From assembly GCA_964544145.1 (NCBI GenBank), contig CAZJAT010000006.1, positions 1 to 64,000 on the forward strand: a DNA stretch of 64,000 nt, given 5' to 3'. The position numbers and the translations under genes are program-made. The notes beneath the pieces were generated by a model, which made no database searches, had not been told where the DNA came from, and saw only the letters and a program-made list of their open reading frames with translations. Of the stretch, positions 1-8,211 are shown piece after piece. This DNA is from CAZJAT01 sp964544145. GTDB taxonomy: Bacteria > Hydrothermota > 32-111. How positions within the stretch are numbered: the first letter of the stretch is position 1; every line of letters starts with the position of its first letter.

Positions 1-106
1 TGGATATATGTCTTCAACCTGTGTGAAGGGGTTCATGTTTCAGGTCACATGTTGCAAGTGCATTTGATTTGAATATATTGCATTTTCTCCGTTTTTGATT
101 GCTTAT

Positions 107-1165
107 TCAAACATTGAACTTAAATTCCACCATATCTCCATCTTTCATGACATATTCTTTACCCTCTAATCTATACACACCATGAGTTGAACATTCTTTA
201 ATAGACCCATACTGCTTGAAATCTTCAAATGAAACGATCTGTGCTTTGATGAATCCCCGCTCAATATCCGAATGTATCTTCCCCGCTGCATGCAAGGCGG
301 ATGTTCCATTCTTAATAGTCCACCCCTTAACCTCGTCTTCACCTGATGTGAGAAATGTAATAAGATGCATACCATAATATAATTTCTCTGCTATTTTATC
401 AACAGCAAATTTATTTATATGCATATCAGCTGCCAATTCCTTCTTTGATTCCTCATCCAACTCATTCAGTTCTACTTCTTCAAGCGCAGATATAATTACA
501 AAATCACGTTTGCTTTTACTCAGCATTTCTTCAAGATGAATATCCGGTTTATAATCTGCATTTTCAGCATTAATAACGATGATCTCCGATTTAAATGAAA
601 GTAATCCGTAATTCCTTGCCAGTTTCTGTTCTTCTTCGGTTAAATCACTGTCATAGAGGAATCTATTGTCAGCAAGTATTGTATGAAATTTTTCCAGTAT
701 CTTTTTCTCATTTTCTTCTGAATTGCTTAGTTTGTACTTTGCATTTTTTAATTTTTCCAGCCTTTTCTCTATCGTGAGAATGTCATTTAAAATAATTTCA
801 TCATCCATTTCCTGAATTTCCTTCAATGGATCAACTGAATGCAAAGCAGGAGGATAGATTTCATTGTTGAACGACCTGATGACTTTTATAATACTGTCGC
901 ATTCCTTTAATTTAGCAATAAACTCAGCATTTAAACTCTTTTCCTGATTTTGTATATTATAATCAATGAAATGAATCTCTGGATATGTTGTTTTCTTCGG
1001 ATGATAGATACCGCTTAAATAGTCAATTCTATCATCTTTCACAAATACAGTACCCATGAAATACTTTTCCTTTACATGTTCCATTGGATTGATATGCTGA
1101 TTAGTCAAAGCATTAAATACTGTGGTCTTTCCCGATGACTTTAGTCCCATTATTCCGGTTTTCAT
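107..1165 (-). CDS. Divergent YchF-like P-loop GTPase/ATPase
   Basis: A 352-residue protein of the Obg/YchF branch of TRAFAC P-loop NTPases. Seen: a P-loop GLKSSGKTT at residues 7-15 followed by VFNALTNQ, an INAEN stretch near residue 198 resembling the NxxE-type base-recognition motif of YchF, and a C-terminal TGS/DUF933-like domain (about residues 265-352) with ALHAAGKIHSDIERGF, typical of YchF. Odd: YchF proteins usually have GLPNVGKST and an intact DxxG in switch II, whereas here the equivalent region reads FIDYNIQNQ without the glycine. YchF family members bind ribosomes and hydrolyse ATP; whether this one does is inference. The ATG has a GGAG Shine-Dalgarno five bases upstream, placed directly after the terminator of the por operon. 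Family is fairly sure, exact function is not. Confidence 0.8.
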   Translation of the reverse strand: MKTGIMGLKSSGKTTVFNALTNQHINPMEHVKEKYFMGTVFVKDDRIDYLSGIYHPKKTTYPEIHFIDYNIQNQEKSLNAEFIAKLKECDSIIKVIRSFNNEIYPPALHSVDPLKEIQEMDDEIILNDILTIEKRLEKLKNAKYKLSNSEENEKKILEKFHTILADNRFLYDSDLTEEEQKLARNYGLLSFKSEIIVINAENADYKPDIHLEEMLSKSKRDFVIISALEEVELNELDEESKKELAADMHINKFAVDKIAEKLYYGMHLITFLTSGEDEVKGWTIKNGTSALHAAGKIHSDIERGFIKAQIVSFEDFKQYGSIKECSTHGVYRLEGKEYVMKDGDMVEFKFNV

Positions 1166-1173
1166 AGAGTCTC

Positions 1174-1202
1174 CAAAAAAAAGAGCCGCAATGCGGCTCT
1201 TT
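1174..1202 (-). terminator. Rho-independent terminator after porB
   Basis: On the minus strand a 9-bp stem (AAGAGCCGC pairing with GCGGCTCTT, loop ATT) is followed by a run of eight T. It starts six bases after the porB stop codon and ends the buk-por operon. The ychF-like start codon lies only about 10 bases beyond the T tract. Confidence 0.9.
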
Positions 1203-1207
1203 TATTA

Positions 1208-2092
1208 TTATGAAATTGCTTCCAGTTTCTTTAATCTATCATATCTGTTATTAACAAATTTCTGCATTTTCTCTACATCTGCTTCTTTGAGATGTCTGAA
1301 TCTTCCCTGCATAGACACATAGTCACTAACAGGCTTCAATTTACCCTCTTTTGGAAGATTCATAGTATATTTTACACCATCTTCAATTTCCAATAGTGGG
1401 AAAATACCGGTATCAACACCCAGTTTAGCCAATGTTATAGTATCCTTAGGATTGGATCTCCAACCCGGAGGGCATGGTGCGAAAATATGAAAGAATTTAA
1501 ATCCCTTAATTGATTTTGATTTTTCAAGTTTTCTTGTGAAATCTTCAGGATATGCTACAGAAGCAGTTGCAATATAAGGAATGCTATGTGCAGCCATTAT
1601 AGACAACAAATCTTTCTTCGGAGTTGCTTTAGGAAAATTCACAGGTGTGGTAGTTGTCCATGCACCCTGCGGTGTTGCAGAGCTTCTTTGAATGCCTGTG
1701 TTCATATATGCTTCATTATCATAAACAAAATAGTACATATCATCATTTCTTTCGGCTGCACCCGATAATGCCTGTAAGCCTATATCAAAAGTTCCGCCAT
1801 CTCCTGCCCATGCTACAGCATTTGTTTCCGGATCCGCAACCCTTCTAAGAGCTGCTTTAACACCAGATGTTACAACGGCAGCTGTTTCAAAAGCTGTGTG
1901 AAAAAGAGGAACTTTGACAGCTGAGTAAGGGAATGGCCCGTCAATAACAGACCAGCAACATGCCGGAAAAGTCAATATTGTATTTTTCCCCAGTGTTTTC
2001 AGCATAAGACGCATAGCTAAGGCACCGCCGCAACCTTGACATGCAAGATGACCGGGATTGACAAATTCTTCTTTTGGTATTGTATATTTCAT
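1208..2092 (-). CDS. porB: 2-oxoacid:ferredoxin oxidoreductase, beta subunit
   Basis: TPP-binding beta subunit (294 residues) of a pyruvate- or ketoisovalerate-type ferredoxin oxidoreductase, which oxidatively decarboxylates a 2-oxoacid to acyl-CoA and reduces ferredoxin in the cytoplasm. Seen: CQGCGGALAMRL near residues 19-30, FPACCWSV near 43, and the TPP/magnesium motif GDGGTFDIGLQALSGA near residues 97-112, followed by the YDNEAYMNTGIQRS stretch typical of PorB. Cysteines match the iron-sulfur ligands of this subunit. Its ATG overlaps the porA stop as ATGA, indicating translational coupling. It is the last gene of buk-porG-porD-porA-porB and a terminator follows. Substrate (pyruvate versus branched-chain 2-oxoacids) cannot be decided from sequence alone; the butyrate kinase neighbour favours the second. 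Confidence 0.93.
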   Translation of the reverse strand: MKYTIPKEEFVNPGHLACQGCGGALAMRLMLKTLGKNTILTFPACCWSVIDGPFPYSAVKVPLFHTAFETAAVVTSGVKAALRRVADPETNAVAWAGDGGTFDIGLQALSGAAERNDDMYYFVYDNEAYMNTGIQRSSATPQGAWTTTTPVNFPKATPKKDLLSIMAAHSIPYIATASVAYPEDFTRKLEKSKSIKGFKFFHIFAPCPPGWRSNPKDTITLAKLGVDTGIFPLLEIEDGVKYTMNLPKEGKLKPVSDYVSMQGRFRHLKEADVEKMQKFVNNRYDRLKKLEAIS

Positions 2093-3249
2093 GCTTTCAC
2101 CTCCATCCAGATGATATCTTTGGGATCCTGTTTCTCAGCCTCTTCAAATATCATATGTATTGTTTCTGTTGTAATGTCTCTTCCTCCAAGTCCGGCGATA
2201 AATCCATATATTGGAGGTCTGTGAGCTTCATTGTATAATGCTGCTTTGACTTCCTGGAATATAATACCGCCTATACCCGGTGAGAGATTTCTGTCAAGAA
2301 CAATGATTTTCTTTGCTGATGATAGAATCTGACGCACAATAGCTGCAGGAAAAGGTCTGACAAATCTGAGTCTCAGCAAACCTGCTTTGACTCCTTTATC
2401 CCTAAGTTCATCAACAGTATCTTTTGCTGTTGATGCAGCTGTAGCAACTGCAACCATAATGATATCGGCATCTGCTGTTTTATACTCTTCAACAAGGCCA
2501 TATTCCCTGTTGAATATATCCTTAAATTCTGCATGAGCCTGATTGATAATTTCTATTGAATCCTCATGTGCCTTTTGAATCTTGTATCTCAGTTCAAAAT
2601 ACCACTCAGGAGTCGTAAGCCCTCCAAATGTGTGAGGGTCATTAACATCAAGTTTGTGAACCGGATTGTATTTGGGTAAATAGGACAATACCTTATCATC
2701 TTCCATCAAAATTACATTCTCCGAAGTGTGTGAGAGAAAAAATGCATCCAGTATTATCATAATTGGAAGCTGAACTTTACTATTTTCCGCGATCTTGTAT
2801 GCAATAGGTACAGAATCATATACTTCCTGATTTGATGAACAGTATATCTGAAGCCACCCAGTATCACGTTGTGAAAGTGAATCTGTCTGTTCAGACCAAA
2901 TCGTCCATGGTGGACCCATTGCTCTATTAATATTACCCATCACTACCGGCATTCTTGCCCCTACTGCCCAATGAAGCATTTCATGCATCAATGCCAATCC
3001 CTGAGCTGATGTCGCTGTAAATGATCTGGCACCTGCTGCTGATGCTCCAATACATGCTGCCATCGCTGAATGTTCAGATTCAACCTTAATGAATTCAGCA
3101 TCCAAAGTGCCGTCAGAACATAATTCTGACAATAGTTCAACAACCTGTGTCTGAGGTGTTATCGGATATGCTGCTATAACATCTACCTTTGAAGAAACTG
3201 CGCCATATGACAGCGCATGATTTCCCATCATTACTTTTTGTTTACTCAT
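2089..3249 (-). CDS. porA: 2-oxoacid:ferredoxin oxidoreductase, alpha subunit
   Basis: Alpha subunit (386 residues) carrying the pyrimidine-binding part of the TPP site and the transketolase C-terminal-like domain. Seen: AAYPITPQTQVVELL near the N-terminus and EHSAMAACIGASAAGARSF, both hallmark PorA stretches, then FVRPFP in the second half. The open frame reaches 3288, but the start is placed at ATG 3249: it has a strong GAGGAGG ribosome-binding site and forms an ATGA overlap with porD, and the upstream extension (rich in G and Y) does not look like a PorA N-terminus. Separate alpha, beta, gamma and delta genes are the archaeal/anaerobe four-subunit form, unlike the single-chain enzyme of many bacteria. 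Confidence 0.93.
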   Translation of the reverse strand: MSKQKVMMGNHALSYGAVSSKVDVIAAYPITPQTQVVELLSELCSDGTLDAEFIKVESEHSAMAACIGASAAGARSFTATSAQGLALMHEMLHWAVGARMPVVMGNINRAMGPPWTIWSEQTDSLSQRDTGWLQIYCSSNQEVYDSVPIAYKIAENSKVQLPIMIILDAFFLSHTSENVILMEDDKVLSYLPKYNPVHKLDVNDPHTFGGLTTPEWYFELRYKIQKAHEDSIEIINQAHAEFKDIFNREYGLVEEYKTADADIIMVAVATAASTAKDTVDELRDKGVKAGLLRLRFVRPFPAAIVRQILSSAKKIIVLDRNLSPGIGGIIFQEVKAALYNEAHRPPIYGFIAGLGGRDITTETIHMIFEEAEKQDPKDIIWMEVKA

Positions 3250-3542
3250 TTCTCCTCCTCGACCATAGTTATAGCCTTGACCGGACACTCATTGGCACAA
3301 ATCGCACAACCCTTGCAGAATTCATAATCTATATCAGCTTTACCATTCTCATCCTCAATAATTGACATATCGGGACAGAATTTCCAGCATATTCCGCAGG
3401 AAATGCATTTTTCTTTATCAACTACGGGACGTTCATTTCTCCAGGTCCCAGTCTTATTGTATCTTGTAGTGCCCAAGGATTTAGCCATATCCGGCAAATC
3501 TGCTGCATTTTCAAATATGATTTTATCTCCGTCTTTTTTCAT
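3246..3542 (-). CDS. porD: 2-oxoacid:ferredoxin oxidoreductase, delta (ferredoxin) subunit
   Basis: A 98-residue 2[4Fe-4S] ferredoxin-type subunit that passes electrons from the TPP site to ferredoxin. Seen: two CxxCxxCxxxC clusters, CISCGICWKFC and CKGCAICANEC, each followed by P, which is the classical bacterial ferredoxin pattern. The N-terminal TGTWRNERPVVDKEKC stretch is typical of PorD/VorD. It has an AAGGAG Shine-Dalgarno, lies nine bases after porG and overlaps porA by four bases. Confidence 0.93.
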   Translation of the reverse strand: MKKDGDKIIFENAADLPDMAKSLGTTRYNKTGTWRNERPVVDKEKCISCGICWKFCPDMSIIEDENGKADIDYEFCKGCAICANECPVKAITMVEEEK

Positions 3543-3551
3543 AAGAGCTCC

Positions 3552-4106
3552 TTATTCCGTAATAGTTGTGTTGAATGCTTCTTCTGCGGCTTTTACATTT
3601 TCTTCAGGCTTAACAGGCACTTCTTCAGCAATTGCTTCAAGCACTGACTGAAGTTTTACAAACCCTGAAACCTTAGCAAAAGAGCCGAGAATTGCAGTAT
3701 TCACAATTGGAGATACCTTTGAACCCAAACGGTTCTTAAGTGCAATACCTGTTGCATCAACTGTTGCAACATGTGAATCTGCAGCTTCAATTCCGACTTC
3801 AGCCGGTTTTCTCTTTGAATTGATGACAATAAATCCATCCTTTTGAAGTCCGCTTGTAATGTCAACAGCAGCAATCAATGTGGGTTCTAATACAATTAAA
3901 TGCTGTGGTTTATAGATCTTTGATCTGTTATTGATCGGTTTGTCCGATACCCTAAGAAATGCTGTAACTGGAGCACCCCTTCGTTCAACTCCAAATTCCG
4001 GAAATGCCTGCACAAATTTGCCTTCTTTAGCAAATGCATAGGCAAGAATTTTTGAAGCAATTACAGCACCTTGTCCACCTCTTCCGTGGATTCTTATTTC
4101 AAGCAT
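3552..4106 (-). CDS. porG: 2-oxoacid:ferredoxin oxidoreductase, gamma subunit
   Basis: Gamma subunit (184 residues), the CoA-proximal domain of the enzyme. Seen: IHGRGGQGAVIASKILA at residues 6-22, then FPEFGVERRGAPVTAFLRVS, both diagnostic for PorG/VorG. A strong TAAGGAGG ribosome-binding site precedes the ATG. The gene lies 18 bases after butyrate kinase and is the first por gene, giving gamma-delta-alpha-beta order. Confidence 0.93.
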   Translation of the reverse strand: MLEIRIHGRGGQGAVIASKILAYAFAKEGKFVQAFPEFGVERRGAPVTAFLRVSDKPINNRSKIYKPQHLIVLEPTLIAAVDITSGLQKDGFIVINSKRKPAEVGIEAADSHVATVDATGIALKNRLGSKVSPIVNTAILGSFAKVSGFVKLQSVLEAIAEEVPVKPEENVKAAEEAFNTTITE

Positions 4107-4124
4107 TATGCCTCCTTAATGTAA

Positions 4125-5192
4125 TTAAATATACTCTCCGGCTTCTTCCTCTTTAGTGAGGACTCTTAATGCACCTAAAGCCAGTGCACTCATTTCATCC
4201 TCTCCCGGATAAACAATAATATCTGCAATAAATGAAATCATATCTTTAATCCATTCAATAAAATCTTTATCATTGGCAAGTCCTCCGGTAATAACAATAG
4301 CATCAACATCACCTTTAAGGACTGCTGCAGAAGCTCCGACCCATTTAGAAATATTGTATGCCATTGCTTTATAAATCATCATTGCCTTCTCATCTCCTGC
4401 TTTAACCCTATCTTCAACTTCTCTCATATTATTTGTTTTCAGATGGGCGACTATTCCGGCATTTCCGGCAAGACGTTTTTTTAGTGCTCTGTCATCCAGT
4501 TTTGTGTTCTTCACAAATTCAATTAGACCCCAAGCAGGAATACTGCCTGCTCTCTCGGGTGCAATCGGACCATCACCATTAAGAGCATTGTTCACATCAA
4601 CAACTTTCCCTTTTCTATGCGCACCGACCGAAATACCTCCTCCCAAATGCACTACAATAAGATTAAGCTCATTATAATTTTTGCCCAATTCCTTTGCTGC
4701 TCTCCTCGCGACTGATTTCTGATTCAATGCGTGGAATATGGAGTGCCTGCTTATTTCAGGAAAGCCGGTGATCTTGGCAATGTCATCCATTTCATCAACA
4801 ACAACTGGGTCAACAATAAATGATATCTTTCCTGTTTCTGTTTCAAAAGCATGAGCTATCATACCTCCCAGATTACTGGCATGCTCTCCAAGAGGGGAGT
4901 GTTCGAGATCTTCCATCATTTTTTTGTTCACTCTGTATGTACCTGAGGGAATTGGTTTAACTAATCCTCCCCTACCGACAAAAGCATCAAAATCACCTAT
5001 TTTAAACTTATTTTCATTCAATACATCTTCAATTGCTTTTCTTCTCAAATCATATTGATCTATTATCCTTGTGAATTGAGATAAGTCACCCTCGCTATGG
5101 GTTAGAGTCTGCTTAAAAACAAGATTCTCATCCTCATATACAGCTATTTTAGTAGATGTGGACCCTGGATTAATTGCCAACACTCGATACAT
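4125..5192 (-). CDS. buk: Butyrate kinase (butyrate/branched-chain acyl-phosphate kinase)
   Basis: ASKHA-fold acyl kinase (355 residues, normal length) that converts acyl phosphate and ADP to free acid and ATP. Seen: INPGSTSTKIAVY at residues 7-19 (phosphate 1 motif), FVGRGGLVKPIPSG, the HLGGGISVGAHRKGKVVDV stretch, the GDGPIAPERAGSIP stretch and ITGGLAND near 300, all hallmark Buk motifs rather than AckA. It leads an operon with the por genes, so acyl-CoA made by the oxidoreductase can be turned into ATP through a phosphotransacylase that is not in this window. A promoter and an AAGGAG Shine-Dalgarno precede the ATG. Confidence 0.94.
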   Translation of the reverse strand: MYRVLAINPGSTSTKIAVYEDENLVFKQTLTHSEGDLSQFTRIIDQYDLRRKAIEDVLNENKFKIGDFDAFVGRGGLVKPIPSGTYRVNKKMMEDLEHSPLGEHASNLGGMIAHAFETETGKISFIVDPVVVDEMDDIAKITGFPEISRHSIFHALNQKSVARRAAKELGKNYNELNLIVVHLGGGISVGAHRKGKVVDVNNALNGDGPIAPERAGSIPAWGLIEFVKNTKLDDRALKKRLAGNAGIVAHLKTNNMREVEDRVKAGDEKAMMIYKAMAYNISKWVGASAAVLKGDVDAIVITGGLANDKDFIEWIKDMISFIADIIVYPGEDEMSALALGALRVLTKEEEAGEYI

Positions 5193-5218
5193 TAATACTC
5201 CTTTTTTTTAATTATAAA

Positions 5219-5246
5219 ATAATATCACAATGACATGTTCTGTCAA
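5219..5246 (-). promoter_or_regulatory. Sigma-70-type promoter for buk-porGDAB
   Basis: On the minus strand TTGACA (5246-5241) is separated by 16 bases from TATTAT (5224-5219). The predicted start near 5212 gives a leader of about 20 bases that contains the AAGGAG site of buk. The -35 box is part of a short inverted repeat TGACA-GAACA-TGTCA, which could be an operator. No terminator is visible after fhs, so readthrough from upstream remains possible. Confidence 0.55.
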
Positions 5247-5271
5247 TCCTGATAGATTAATCTCCACAATA

Positions 5272-6936
5272 TCAATACAGTCCTTTTATTTTTCCCTTAT
5301 TATCAATTTCCATATATTCTGATGCCGGTTTTTTGGGTAATCCCGGCATTGTCATAATATCACCCATATATACTACAATAAATTCAGCTCCTGCATCGAC
5401 CCTTAAATCCTTAATTTCCACATCAAATCCCTTAGGTCTTCCAAGCAGATGAGATTCATCTGAAAGTGATTTCTGTGTTTTAGCAATACAAACAGGAAGA
5501 TTTCCATAACCCCACTGAGTAAAATCACTTATTTTTTTCTTGATTCTTCTTGTCATAGTAATTGAATCGGCCCCATATATGCGCTTTGATATCTTTTCAA
5601 TTTTATCCTCAATGCTGTCATTCAAGTCATATACATAATTAACTGCCTTCTTTTCATGGCTTACGGCTTCTTTAACATGTTTGGCCAAATCAACTGCACC
5701 CTTTGAACCGAGAGCCCAGCTCTCATTAATAACAAATGCAGTGTTTAATTCTTCAACCATTTTTTTTATTAATTTGATTTCATCTTCACTATCCCCGGAA
5801 AACTTGTTCAAGGTAACTATTACAGGTCTATTGAATGACTTCATATTTTCAATATGTTTCTCAAGGTTTGCAAAACCCTTTTTTACTGCATTGATATCTT
5901 TTTCTTCTATTGATTTTAAGGGTTTATGTCCATGATACCTTAATGCCCTTACTGTAGCGACAATAACAATTGCATCAGGCGGTGACATTCCGTCCTGTCT
6001 GGATACTATATCAAGGAATTTTTCACCTCCCAGATCACTCCCGAAGCCTGCCTCTATTACAACAATGTCACATAATCTGGATGCAATATCAATAGCAATA
6101 ACAGAATTTGTACCATGAGCAATATTCGCAAATGGTCCTGCATGAACTATGACCGGATTATGTTCTAATGTCTGAACTAAATTTGGTTTTATTGCATCTT
6201 TCAACAGTATTGCCAATGAATTTTCAACATTCAATTCCCTGGCATAAATTGGATTTCCAGTGTGTGCAACAGCCACAATAATATTACCCAATCTTCTCTT
6301 TAAATCATCTATATCCTTTGCCAAACCAAGTATTGCCATTATCTCTGATGATGCGGTTATTTCAAATCTACTTTGCCTTATCTGTCCGTTTTTATCTCCC
6401 AAACCGATTACAATATCCCTTAAAGATCTGTCATTTATGTCAACAACTCTATGCCAAAGAATGCCTTTTGGTTCCATACAGAGTAGATTGGACTGAGAAT
6501 AATTATTATCAAGAACCGCTGCAAGCATATTGTGAGCAGATGTCACAGCATGTATATCACCTGTGAAATGCAGATTTATATCTTCCATTGGGAGTATTTG
6601 AGAATAACCTCCTCCAGTAGCCCCGCCCTTGATTCCGAAAACAGGGCCAAGTGATGGCTCTCTTAATGTTACAATTGATTTAACATCTATACTGTTCAAT
6701 CCATCACATAAACCAATAGATACCGTTGTTTTTCCTTCACCGGCAGGAGTAGGATTCATTGCAGTTACTAATACTGTTTTTGCTTTTTTCTGATATTTAT
6801 CCCTTACACTTAGTGATATCTTTGCCTTATACTCGCCATATAGTTCAAGTTCCGTACTATCCAATCCTATTTTTGAACCAATGTCTTTAATTAGAAGCAT
6901 CGTCGTTTCATCAGCTATATTAATATCCGTCTTCAT
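5272..6936 (-). CDS. fhs: Formate--tetrahydrofolate ligase
   Basis: ATP-dependent ligase (554 residues, normal length) that makes 10-formyl-THF from formate; used in the methyl branch of the Wood-Ljungdahl pathway, in purine synthesis and in glycine/serine metabolism. Seen: the P-loop region NPTPAGEGKTTVSIGL near residues 61-76, the signature TLREPSLGPVFGIKGGATGG near 91-110, AHGTNSVIA and EAGFGSDLGGEKF. It starts nine bases after rseP with an AGGGGA Shine-Dalgarno, so it appears to be the last gene of the long rplM/rpsB operon, an unusual position for a metabolic enzyme. Alone it does not prove acetogenesis. Confidence 0.95.
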   Translation of the reverse strand: MKTDINIADETTMLLIKDIGSKIGLDSTELELYGEYKAKISLSVRDKYQKKAKTVLVTAMNPTPAGEGKTTVSIGLCDGLNSIDVKSIVTLREPSLGPVFGIKGGATGGGYSQILPMEDINLHFTGDIHAVTSAHNMLAAVLDNNYSQSNLLCMEPKGILWHRVVDINDRSLRDIVIGLGDKNGQIRQSRFEITASSEIMAILGLAKDIDDLKRRLGNIIVAVAHTGNPIYARELNVENSLAILLKDAIKPNLVQTLEHNPVIVHAGPFANIAHGTNSVIAIDIASRLCDIVVIEAGFGSDLGGEKFLDIVSRQDGMSPPDAIVIVATVRALRYHGHKPLKSIEEKDINAVKKGFANLEKHIENMKSFNRPVIVTLNKFSGDSEDEIKLIKKMVEELNTAFVINESWALGSKGAVDLAKHVKEAVSHEKKAVNYVYDLNDSIEDKIEKISKRIYGADSITMTRRIKKKISDFTQWGYGNLPVCIAKTQKSLSDESHLLGRPKGFDVEIKDLRVDAGAEFIVVYMGDIMTMPGLPKKPASEYMEIDNKGKIKGLY

Positions 6937-6945
6937 ATATTCCCC

Positions 6946-8211
6946 TTACTTTATTACTCTCATAATATCATTAAATGTAACAAATATAACCAGCAGCATA
7001 AAAGTGAAAAATCCTATCTGTTGATAAACTCTCATAAATTTAACTCCTGCTTTTTTCCTGAATATGCTCTCAAACAGATAGATTACAATGTAAGAACCAT
7101 CCAAAGGCGGGAATGGTATTAAGTTAAATATGCAGAGATTAAGAGAGAAAAATGCAACAAATGAAAGTAGTGCATCTATACCCCATTTTAGATTCTCACC
7201 AATCATTGAATATATTGCTATTGGTCCGCCAACAGCATTTGCAGGAGCTTTGCCTGTGAAAAGCATTTTCATGAAATCCAGTATTGCTTTGAATATATAT
7301 GTTAATCGGCCAAATGAAACCTTTACTGATTCAGTAAAGCTCAATTTTTCAATGACTGTGACATATTCAATACCAATCTTCCCTGTATTCTTTATACTGT
7401 CATTTTCAGTATATTGATATTTTTTAGGTGTCATATTCATAAGATACAATGAATCCCCTCTCTTAACAGTCACACTGATTTCCTTCTCATATTCATCAGA
7501 AATCATAAGGGAAACATCTGACCAATCATTTGTTTTCTTACCATTGATTGATACTATTATGTCATTCTTCATTAAACCGGACAGCTCTGCAGGAGAATCC
7601 TCAAGAACTTTTCCGATAACCGGCTTAATAAGAGGTATAAGGGAAAAAGAATCCGGATCATTTATATTGAAAGACAATTCTAATATCTCATTATCCCTAT
7701 TTAGAAGAAATGTATTTTCATTACCAAAGGATATCTTTGTATATATATCAAGGAATGATACAATATTTTCATTATTCACAGCTATTATTGAATCTCCCGG
7801 CATAATATATGCCGATGCAGATCCGTTAACCTCTTTTAAGGGCATATTATTGATAAAGGGTACTCCAAATGATGATACTATAATAAATAGCAGTATATAT
7901 GCAAAAACCAAATTTGAGAAAGGGCCAAAAAATATAACAACAATCCTCTGCCATACAGGTTTACTGAGGAATTCATCCGATGCTCCGCTAAACTCACCTG
8001 GATCCATACCTTTAAGTGAAACATAACCGCCCAAAGGAAATGCGGAAATTCGATAATCAGTATCACCAATTTTCTTTCCTATAAGGCGTTTCCCGAATCC
8101 AATGGAGAAAACAGGAACTGATATATTGAATATCTTTGCGGGAATAAAATGTCCCAATTCATGTACAAGAACCATAATACCAAGTATCAAAATCATTAAT
8201 ATAAATGTCAT
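6946..8211 (-). CDS. rseP: Site-2 zinc metalloprotease RseP
   Basis: Membrane-embedded M50 protease (421 residues) that cleaves membrane anchors of anti-sigma factors and remnant signal peptides. Seen: the zinc motif HELGH in MVLVHELGHF near residues 19-28, the FGFG-like SIGFGKRLIG stretch, a periplasmic PDZ domain (about residues 175-265, LEDSPAELSGLMKNDIIVSI) and the second metal site NLIPFPPLDGSYI near residue 370. The frame opens at 8247, but ATG 8211 gives the usual N-terminus and an ATGA overlap with dxr. Only one PDZ domain is evident, where E. coli has two. Confidence 0.93.
   Translation of the reverse strand: MTFILMILILGIMVLVHELGHFIPAKIFNISVPVFSIGFGKRLIGKKIGDTDYRISAFPLGGYVSLKGMDPGEFSGASDEFLSKPVWQRIVVIFFGPFSNLVFAYILLFIIVSSFGVPFINNMPLKEVNGSASAYIMPGDSIIAVNNENIVSFLDIYTKISFGNENTFLLNRDNEILELSFNINDPDSFSLIPLIKPVIGKVLEDSPAELSGLMKNDIIVSINGKKTNDWSDVSLMISDEYEKEISVTVKRGDSLYLMNMTPKKYQYTENDSIKNTGKIGIEYVTVIEKLSFTESVKVSFGRLTYIFKAILDFMKMLFTGKAPANAVGGPIAIYSMIGENLKWGIDALLSFVAFFSLNLCIFNLIPFPPLDGSYIVIYLFESIFRKKAGVKFMRVYQQIGFFTFMLLVIFVTFNDIMRVIK

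Noticed and set aside
1..106. Short non-coding start of the window downstream of the ychF-like gene
   Set aside because: No reading frame, tRNA or T-tract hairpin could be supported; it may be the edge of another gene or an intergenic region.
5231..5245. TGACA-TGTCA inverted repeat as an fhs terminator
   Set aside because: The stem is only five base pairs and no T run follows; it overlaps a good -35 box, so promoter or operator is the better reading.
5272..6936. Acetogenesis by the Wood-Ljungdahl pathway
   Set aside because: fhs alone is widespread in anaerobes; no CO dehydrogenase/acetyl-CoA synthase or other methyl-branch gene is in the window.
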